From positions 62,001-126,000 of the forward strand of contig JAPEVC010000072.1 in assembly GCA_027946555.1 (NCBI GenBank): a DNA stretch of 64,000 bases, read 5' to 3'. This stretch comes from Gnomoniopsis sp. IMI 355080. Taxonomy: Eukaryota > Ascomycota > Sordariomycetes > Diaporthales > Gnomoniaceae. Positions 57,465 to 64,000 of the stretch are shown in pieces (within the stretch, counting starts at the first letter, position 1; every line of letters starts with the position of its first letter). The translations under genes were made by a program, and so were the position numbers. The notes beneath the pieces were generated by a model, which was not told where the DNA came from, did not search any database, and worked only from the letters and a program-made list of their open reading frames with translations.

Positions 57465-58288
57465 CGCACCTGCCAAAAGCTTGTCGTGGCGATGAGATCT
57501 GCGTTTGCGCAGTGTATGTGCTTGTGACGATTCTCGGCCGAGAAGTCTGAGCTGTCGCTGATTTTGCAAAGTTAGTACAAATCACTCTCGCACAAAACTT
57601 GAAGAATAATTCACTGGGTCTTACTAGATTGCTTCGTTCCCAGTGCCTTGAGACGAAATGGAACTTGGCATCAAGTCGAAGCGAAAGTGTAGACTGCAGT
57701 TGCTAAGTCGAGGTGGGTTGTTTGCGAGAAGAGTGGCTGGCAGGGCAACTCGATCCGTCCCCGAATGGCAGTTGAAGTAGCACTCGGAGATTCAGAACGC
57801 GACGGTGATGTGAAAGGGGTAGACGAGGCTGCTGTCCATGCACCAGCGTGGTCACTCGATCTTCAGATGCGTGCTTCGTGGGATTCAGGGAGGGTACGAT
57901 GAAAGACCTGGTCGAACGGGAACAATCGATGGAGAGAGAGGACGAGGGCACATCAAAGAGGCCTGGAAAGTTCGACAACCTTCCCAAGTGTGCTGTGAAG
58001 CAGGCCGAACCTGGAATCGAAATGACCGTGAAAGAATCTGAAAGTCGGTCGACGATCTTTTCCTCACTTCAGGCCAACGACTCTCGGCCAGGGAAACAAG
58101 GTCACAATCACATAGAGAACACAGGGAAACTTTGCAAAACTTTCATGAGAAAGATTGGCCTTCTATTGAGACTCAGCAGTTTTTGTACACCGGCGCCTTG
58201 CCGCGCCTTTTCCCTCGATCGATGCAAAATGAAAATTCTTCTACCTGATTCCTTTTGTACACACACCGATTTGCATGTGCGGAACCAC
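57465..58288. other. Intergenic, CxxC-protein leader / STT3 3' flank
   Basis: It includes a likely 5'-leader intron of the CxxC protein gene (about 57546-57612, minus strand). A 240-codon plus-strand frame (57848-58570) is antisense to the STT3 end and is not considered real. Confidence 0.55.
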
Positions 58289-60709
58289 CTAGTCAAGACG
58301 AAGAGTCCGGGCACCTCTCTTCTTAATGGGCTTCTTCTTCTTCGAACCCTTCTCGAAAGCTGCCACCGAGGCGTGGTCTCGGCCAAAGTTATCCAGATCC
58401 TTAACCTTGTAGATCCGGATGATCCAGTTCTCGCTGGTGAAAGCCTCCTCCACCGTGTTGAGGACCGGTCCCTCTGCAGGCAAACGCACACCACGGACAC
58501 GGTCAGTGGCTTGACCAGGAGGGAAGAGGGTGTTGTAGTCGTAGTACGACATCTTGTACCTGTGGAATGATTAGCAATGAGGGTCTGGCAAGTGAATGTG
58601 GGGAGGGCTTACATCAACGAGTTCTTCATAGTGTCGGTCGCGTGTTCATCAACGCGGTACTCGCCACGAGCCGTGAAAAAGTCTCGCTCCTTGACCTCCT
58701 CAGGCCAGATGCCCTCGGCAATTCTCACCATCCAGAGGAACTTGTTGATGTCATCGCCAGAGTAGCCCAACAGACCACCGAATACAACAAGGACGTAGTC
58801 GACTTCATGCTGGCGCATGATGGGGTAGCTGACCTCCTCACGCGAGCTCATCGCCTTACCGACCGTGGCGATATGGGTGTTGTTCCAAGTGTTGTTGTCG
58901 ACAAGTGTTGGCCGGTCAGCCATACCGCCAATCTGGTAGCCGTAGTCCCACCAAGACATGATCCTGGCGTCCTCTCGTGTGTTCTGTCGCAGCCACTGGT
59001 AGGCCTCACGGTAGTCATCGATGATGTGCTGACTACCGTCTGGCATTCGGCTTGCCAGGACAACAGACGGGGATGAGTAGGCGTTGGAGGTAACCCAGGT
59101 ACAGTGCATGACGAACATGATCAGGTAGACGAGGAAAGCCAAAGCGACGGCGAACTTGGAGGTGATGTTGAAGATCCCGACAATGGGGCTCTTCTCAGCC
59201 CAACCCTTCTTGCCGGACTTGTCCTTCTTAGCATCGACCGCTGCCGCGTCTGCCTCCTCTACCGGCTCTGGAGTCTTGGCAGACAAATAAACGTCCAAGA
59301 TGTGAGACACAGCCAGCGCCGCAGCAACACAAACACATGGCGTGAGAGTGAGCATGAGACGAACCATGACACCAGCAAAGTAGGTTGCAGTAACGGCGTA
59401 CGTGATGAGGAATATAGACTCATCAGTCAGCTTGTCGAAGCACAGGTAGATACCCGCTGGAAACAGCCAAATAAGCAGGTTCAAGTCGAAGAAGAATGCA
59501 GGCCATGCCGTCGGTTGATGCTCGGATACGGAGGCAATGATAGGAATATGAACCTTGGCGTAGCCCGTATCCCAAAGTGAGTAGAAACGTCCACCCCAGG
59601 CCGCGATCTTGCCCAACTTGATAAGAGCGATGTTTGCCGCCAGACCGCCGCCAATAGCGGCGATGATGACCCAAACAGCGAACTTCTTGACTTGCTCCAA
59701 GGTGTAGAAGTTGCGCAGGTAGTCGAGAGCACCAAAGAGCTGCATCAGCCCAAACACACCTGAGATGTCATAATTAGTTCGCGTCGTAGAACAACGTGGT
59801 AAGCTCAATTACATACCTAGGGCTGGGAAGTGGTCACTGGTGCTGACAGGCAAGAAGTTGATAAAGGGAACCTGCATAGCACCTAGTAGTCCAATGATGT
59901 ACCAGGTAGTGTACGCAATGTAGACCCTGCTGCTGTATCTGCCGGCAAGACAAAGGACGAAGGCGTGCAGAGCAATCAGGTTGGTGATGAAAGCATAGCC
60001 GCCCCAGGAAGCAGCCATCCAGTCGTAAAAGAGAGCACACAGAGCAGCCCACATCATAGAGCCCTGCTTAACAGACTTGACCCAGAGGAAGAAGGTGAAG
60101 ACCAGCAGGAAAATGGCGATGGCCTCGTTGTCGTAACTGCCGGCCACAGATCTCGAGATGTAGCCTGGTGCAATACCCATGAAGATGGCAGCCAGGAGAC
60201 CAGCTGACTGGGACTCGGACATCTCATTGGTGAGGAAGTAGGCGGAGAGGGCGGTAAGGCCAGAAAAGGCTGGGGCGAGGAGGACACAGATGTTACGAAT
60301 ATCGATGGGAACCGTCAGGAATCGAAGCAGGTGGTAGATAACACCGCTGGTAACCATCAAGCCTGGATAGAGCGTTCCTCCAGTGACACGACCGAGGGGG
60401 TACCAGGTCCGGTCGTCAAACCAGTCCCAGAAGCTGTAGAATCCATTTGCGACTAGATACTTGGTGGCTCTGAAGTTGAACCAAGGGTCGAACTCGTGGA
60501 TGATTGATTCGAAACCTGCAGAAGGGCAGAACTCAGTATGGTTTGTTCTTGCCAGAGGAGCGCAGAGCGATTGACTTACGGATCACCGAGAATAGTCGAC
60601 TGGCGATAGCAGCCGCTGCAATCAATGAGAGAATGACGACCCTGAACAGAGCTCGGGAGTTTTGGCCCTGTTTACCTCCAGAGAGGAGAGGGTCAACCAG
60701 CGACGACAT
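58289..60709 (-). CDS. STT3: Oligosaccharyltransferase catalytic subunit STT3
   Basis: Catalytic subunit of the ER oligosaccharyltransferase, which moves the lipid-linked glycan to Asn-X-Ser/Thr. Four exons: 60580-60709, 59817-60515, 58613-59759, 58289-58559 (introns 64, 57 and 53 nt), giving 748 aa. The N-terminal TM is followed by IHEFDPWFNFRATKYL (metal-binding Asp in the first luminal loop), TWYPLGRVTGGTLYPG, SRSVAGSYDNE, the SVSEHQPTAW loop, and the signature WWDYGYQIGG in the luminal domain with DNNTWNNTHIATVGKAM. There are about eleven further TM segments. The start MSSLVDPLLSGGKQGQN is the first ATG. The C-terminus is basic (KKKKPIKKRG), as in other fungal STT3. Works with calnexin in ER glycoprotein folding. 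Confidence 0.97.
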
Positions 60710-62255
60710 GATTGCTGATTGACAATGAAGAGGGGAGAAAAAGAGAAACAGGCCAGGCCTGAGAAGGAAGGAAGGGGACTGATCAATCAATCAATGGTTG
60801 TATGTTGGCTGTAAGAAGTTCCAAGTTCCGAGAGCTTCAATGCTGCAGTTTGTAAAGGACACCTACTGGACTGACGAAGCTCAGACAGGGGTCGGACCCG
60901 CTTGCAGGGGTAGGCCCAGCAAGCCATCGCAATCTTCAAGATAAATCTACCATGGTATTGTGGTAGAACGCGGATGCGAATGTCAATCACAAATGGAAGG
61001 AAAATAACTTGTAAGTTGTAGAAATTAGAGAATCAATATGTCTTAATTCAAAATATTTTAAACATGAACAGTAACCAATCCTGCAATGATAGCTGCTTGG
61101 TCATAGCAAAAGGCCACAGCTGATGTGCTTATAAGTGCATACCTTGGTGGGTACGCCTAGTAGCAGGATTGGCAGTACATCTAAAGCATTTGTCCCGAGC
61201 AACAGATCAATGACAAAACAGCTGGTACTGCCACAAAAACTCTGCACAGAACCAGAAAAATCCTTGAATGAAGTTTCTTGTTGCCTGAAATTGTAAAATC
61301 CGAAGGCCCTCCTTGCCCTCCCCGCCCTCCACCCCCCACAAGGCGGCCGAGTGTCCTGTTGTTACCATTCGATTAATGGAACAATATCGAGGACCCGACT
61401 AACCTGAATGAAAAGCACCGTACGAAGGCCAAGATCGAACGTTGAGTCAGGCCAAATAGACGCTAAGATTCCGATTTCAAATCCATCGGGTTGCCTTTAT
61501 CACATTACCTGAGTATAGAGGTAAAGTACATTGGATCAGCCTTTTCAGATGTTTGGCCCTCCCGAAACATACACCACCATATCTCCACTGTGCCGATGAC
61601 AACTTCGATACTGCGCCCGCACAGCCCTTGAGACTGCTTTCCAAGTCAGTGTAAGTGTAGTGATATGCCAAACAAATCAAGGTGGATGCTGTGATACAGC
61701 AAAGGAGGAACGCAACCAGCATATGGAAAGTGGTGCATACCCCACAACGTTCAGGGACACATAATGGATCTTTGTCTAGACATGTCGACGGAATGACTGA
61801 CACCTCTGGCTCGCACCAACTCTGTATCTTCCATTGGCAACTGGCACTCTCAGGCCTCTGACGTGTGACGTCTCGGCGACTTCAAATACCAGGGGGAGAT
61901 ACTATCAACCAAAGCAACAGAGGGATAGAACACGAGCAAGGGCGATTGTCTTTTGAAATGCCATCTAATTCAATAGTGTACAGTTGTACAGACCTGGCTA
62001 GGTATCTAGGTCGGTAAAAAGAAAAAGGTCGAATGCCGTAGTCCGGATCGATTCTAGGAGTATCATCCAGGCGGCTGCTTGTCGTTTTGTTTTGTTATCT
62101 GGTCTGCCACTCCGCGCGACCTTGCCGATGGCAGTATTTGGCGTCTACGGATTAACCACCCACTGCCAACCATGCGATGCGGTGTCCGACGCATTCATCC
62201 TCCCCTACCGCATCGAATTTCCTATCGCCCATTCGTGAGTCAAGTTCGACCAGAC
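60710..62255. other. Intergenic, STT3 5' flank / ATP synthase e 3' flank
   Basis: No supportable gene. A 108-codon minus-strand frame (61477-61803) with one hydrophobic segment starts from a GTG and has no support. A CTAGGTA-type motif lies at 61998-62010. Confidence 0.5.
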
Positions 62256-62796
62256 CTAAGGGTTCTCCTTCACCAGGGCGTTGAAGAACGCCTCCAAGTC
62301 GAAATTCGAGGCCATGGGGTCTTGGTTCACTGGTGGTGGCGGTCAGTCATTGCCATTGACATAATGCCGTTCACATGCCCCAGCCTGTAGGGGATACGGG
62401 CCAGGAGGCAGCACAAATAATCCTGACACTTACGTCCACCACTGGTTGAAGCCGCTGATGCCGGGTCCTTCTTTTTTGTGTACTCGGCCTTGGCCTGCTC
62501 TATTAAGTGCTGCTTGTGCTCATAATCCCGCTTCTCTGCAGCGGCGCGAAGTGAGGCGTTGATCGATCTTTGGTGGCTGAAGCCGTAGAAGACGCCAAAG
62601 GCAAGAGCGGAGTACCGGAGTACCTGTGGGCAAATCCATTAGCATCGCATCTTGCGGTACATGATCCTCTTGTGAACCATTGACGACCCACAGCAGGTGG
62701 GGAGAGAACACAGGCTCGGGCGATGCTGTCGTGCGCGAGAAAGGGAACGTGGGGATCTAGACTTTGACGTACGTTGACTCCGGAAGAGGCAGACAT
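62256..62796 (-). CDS. ATP21: Mitochondrial ATP synthase subunit e
   Basis: Small inner-membrane subunit needed for dimerisation of F1Fo ATP synthase and cristae shape. Three exons: 62773-62796 (24 nt, only MSASSGVN), 62434-62623, 62256-62329 (introns 149 and 104 nt), giving 95 aa, the family length. Residues 9-28 form the membrane helix with the dimer motif GxxxG (LAFGVFYGFSH). A charged helix follows (AAAEKRDYEHKQHLIEQAKAEY), and the C-terminus ends NFDLEAFFNALVKENP. All phases close. Divergently transcribed from the dynein gene, 540 nt between starts. Confidence 0.9.
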
Positions 62797-63336
62797 TGGA
62801 TATGAATCGACGGGGCCTCGCGACCGCTAGTGACACAGGAAGAGGGGGAAAAAAAGGAAAAAGAACGGGCAATTGATATCAATTGACCCGGTGTGGAAAG
62901 GACCGTCGAGGCGAGGGAATTCGGTAAGTTCGAGGTCGAGCTTGGCCGGAAGTCGAAGTTTGTAGCAACACACGGGAAAAAACGCCGAGCTAATGGTTTG
63001 GCCTGGCCGAATAGCAGTAGCCAGCCAGCAAAGGCAGGCGGCTGGCACAGGCCAAGAAGCTCGGGCCACCGGCAGGGGGTGTCGTTAGAGAGAGACATTG
63101 CATGGCCGGGGGGGTTCCTTGCCCGCGACCACCCTTCAGACCCGCGCCGATGTTGACACAAGAGTTGGGACGCAATATCTGAGGACCGAGTTGGCACATC
63201 TCTTCCAGAACACAATCGCCTCTGCAGGCTTGTTATCTTTCAAGCACGACGTCTTTGACGGTCCCGAAACCCGCACCTTGGCAGACGTTCCCGGATTCAT
63301 TTCGACTGAAATGGGCCACTGAAGGGCCGCGACAAA
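62797..63336. promoter_or_regulatory. Divergent promoter region, ATP synthase e / dynein intermediate chain
   Basis: 540 nt between two divergent starts. Overlapping open frames on both strands here are short and unsupported. No specific element is claimed. Confidence 0.45.
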
Positions 63337-64000
63337 ATGCAGCAACGACGGGACGAGATTCTCGCCAAAAAGGCGAAGCTCGCGGAGCTCAAGCGCCAGA
63401 GGGAGCTTCGCCAAACTCAGGGCGGTGGTCGTGCTAGTATCAGTGGCAGTGATGTCAGAAAGTCCCTTGTAAATCCTCTTCCGGGCCAAGCTGACTGGCA
63501 AGCAGTTGATTTCACCGACGCCTGGTAGAGCCGACAATCGTCGAGAAATCGAATCGCTGATCAACAGTCTTGTTGGCGAGAGTCGTCCCGGTTCAATATC
63601 GACAGGTGGAGCTGCGTCACCCATACTGAGAGGAAGCCGGCCGAACAGCGTTCTCAGCGCAGGAGAAATCAGCAATGTCGCGGCATCCGAATTCACCTCA
63701 CCGCCTGGGGGTGACAACTTGACGCAGACCCTCTATACACAGCCACAGACACTGTCCACGGTGGTATTGACGACCGTATACGAGTGTCCACCATCACCAG
63801 TAAAAGAAATCTTTTCATATAGCAAGGGAGTGCAAACATCCGATGACCTACTGCCGGGACCATCACGAGCTCGCACGTTCTCCCTAGATTCATTACCTGA
63901 GGATGCATCGTCACCGTCCAATAAGCGCATGAGCAGGCGAGAGCGGGACCGGGAAGAAGAGTTGCGGGAGCAGATCCGACGCGAACTGGAAGAGGAGTTG
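63337..64000 (+). CDS. Cytoplasmic dynein intermediate chain, 5' part (runs off window)
   Basis: N-terminal part of the dynein-1 intermediate chain, which links the motor to dynactin and light chains. It begins MQQRRDEILAKKAKLAELKRQ, the dynactin-binding helix typical of this protein. After a short intron the frame continues SPTPGRADNRREIESLI, then NSLVGESRPGS. Downstream lies SYSKGVQTSDD, an LC8-light-chain-type binding motif, and the window ends in a charged coiled coil (RRERDREEELREQ). The WD40 domain lies beyond the window. The intron is ambiguous: with the GTAAAT donor at 63469 it would be only 34-37 nt, with the weaker GTCAGA donor at 63454, 49-52 nt. The acceptor AG is at 63502 or 63505. 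Confidence 0.88.

Noticed and set aside
57848..58570. 240-codon plus-strand open frame
   Set aside because: Largely antisense to the end and 3' flank of STT3, with no family motif. The STT3 frame is certain.
61477..61803. 108-codon minus-strand frame with a hydrophobic segment
   Set aside because: No ATG start and no family features; probably chance.

Overview
The window is nuclear DNA of a filamentous ascomycete (Pezizomycotina). The genes carry short GT-AG introns (mostly about 50-105 nt) with CTGAC/CTAAC-type branch points. The protein set includes STT3, calnexin, SLD5, UTP23, CAF120, a DUF1765 protein, ATP synthase subunit e and dynein intermediate chain, each in the form typical of filamentous fungi. 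The many dispersed CCTAGGTA/ACCTACCT-type motifs in intergenic DNA make a sordariomycete-like genome plausible, but the order is inference. I see no insertion sequence, CRISPR array, tRNA, rRNA or recognisable transposon.

Layout. (1) 0.1-13.8 kb, all on the minus strand: methylmalonate-semialdehyde dehydrogenase, calnexin, methylthioribulose-1-phosphate dehydratase (MDE1), a Cys-rich GPI-type surface protein with a GC-AG intron, a short-chain dehydrogenase, the GINS subunit SLD5, and a secreted 10-cysteine protein of unknown family. (2) 14.9-31.2 kb, a more accessory stretch: a disordered hypothetical protein with an open frame beyond its stop, an Old Yellow Enzyme-type flavin oxidoreductase, an APH-family kinase-like protein, a 2EXR-domain protein, a secreted ML-domain lipid-binding protein, a divergent pair of MFS sugar-type transporter and FAD monooxygenase, and a four-TM membrane protein. 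(3) 32.4-44.8 kb: two very large minus-strand genes (DUF1765 protein, CAF120 PH-domain protein) separated by 3.6 kb of gene-poor DNA. (4) 44.8-50.7 kb: almost 6 kb with no supportable gene. (5) 50.7-64 kb, housekeeping: a mitochondrial-type PP2C phosphatase, UTP23, a large CxxC-rich protein, STT3, ATP synthase subunit e, and the 5' part of a dynein intermediate chain running off the window.

Exon structures were assembled by hand from splice signals, frame closure and protein family continuity. In every multi-exon gene except the last (dynein) the exon lengths sum to a multiple of three and join without a frameshift. Functional coupling is clearest for the divergent transporter/monooxygenase pair (25.3-30.1 kb), a plausible uptake-and-hydroxylation unit. 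The other genes look like independent single genes. The oddities most worth a second look are the stop-interrupted hypothetical gene with a repeated peptide motif on both sides of the stop (14.9-16.3 kb), the alternative C-terminus coded by an intron of the PP2C gene, the 390-nt GC-AG intron, three stop-free introns whose length is a multiple of three, and two 24-nt micro-exons.
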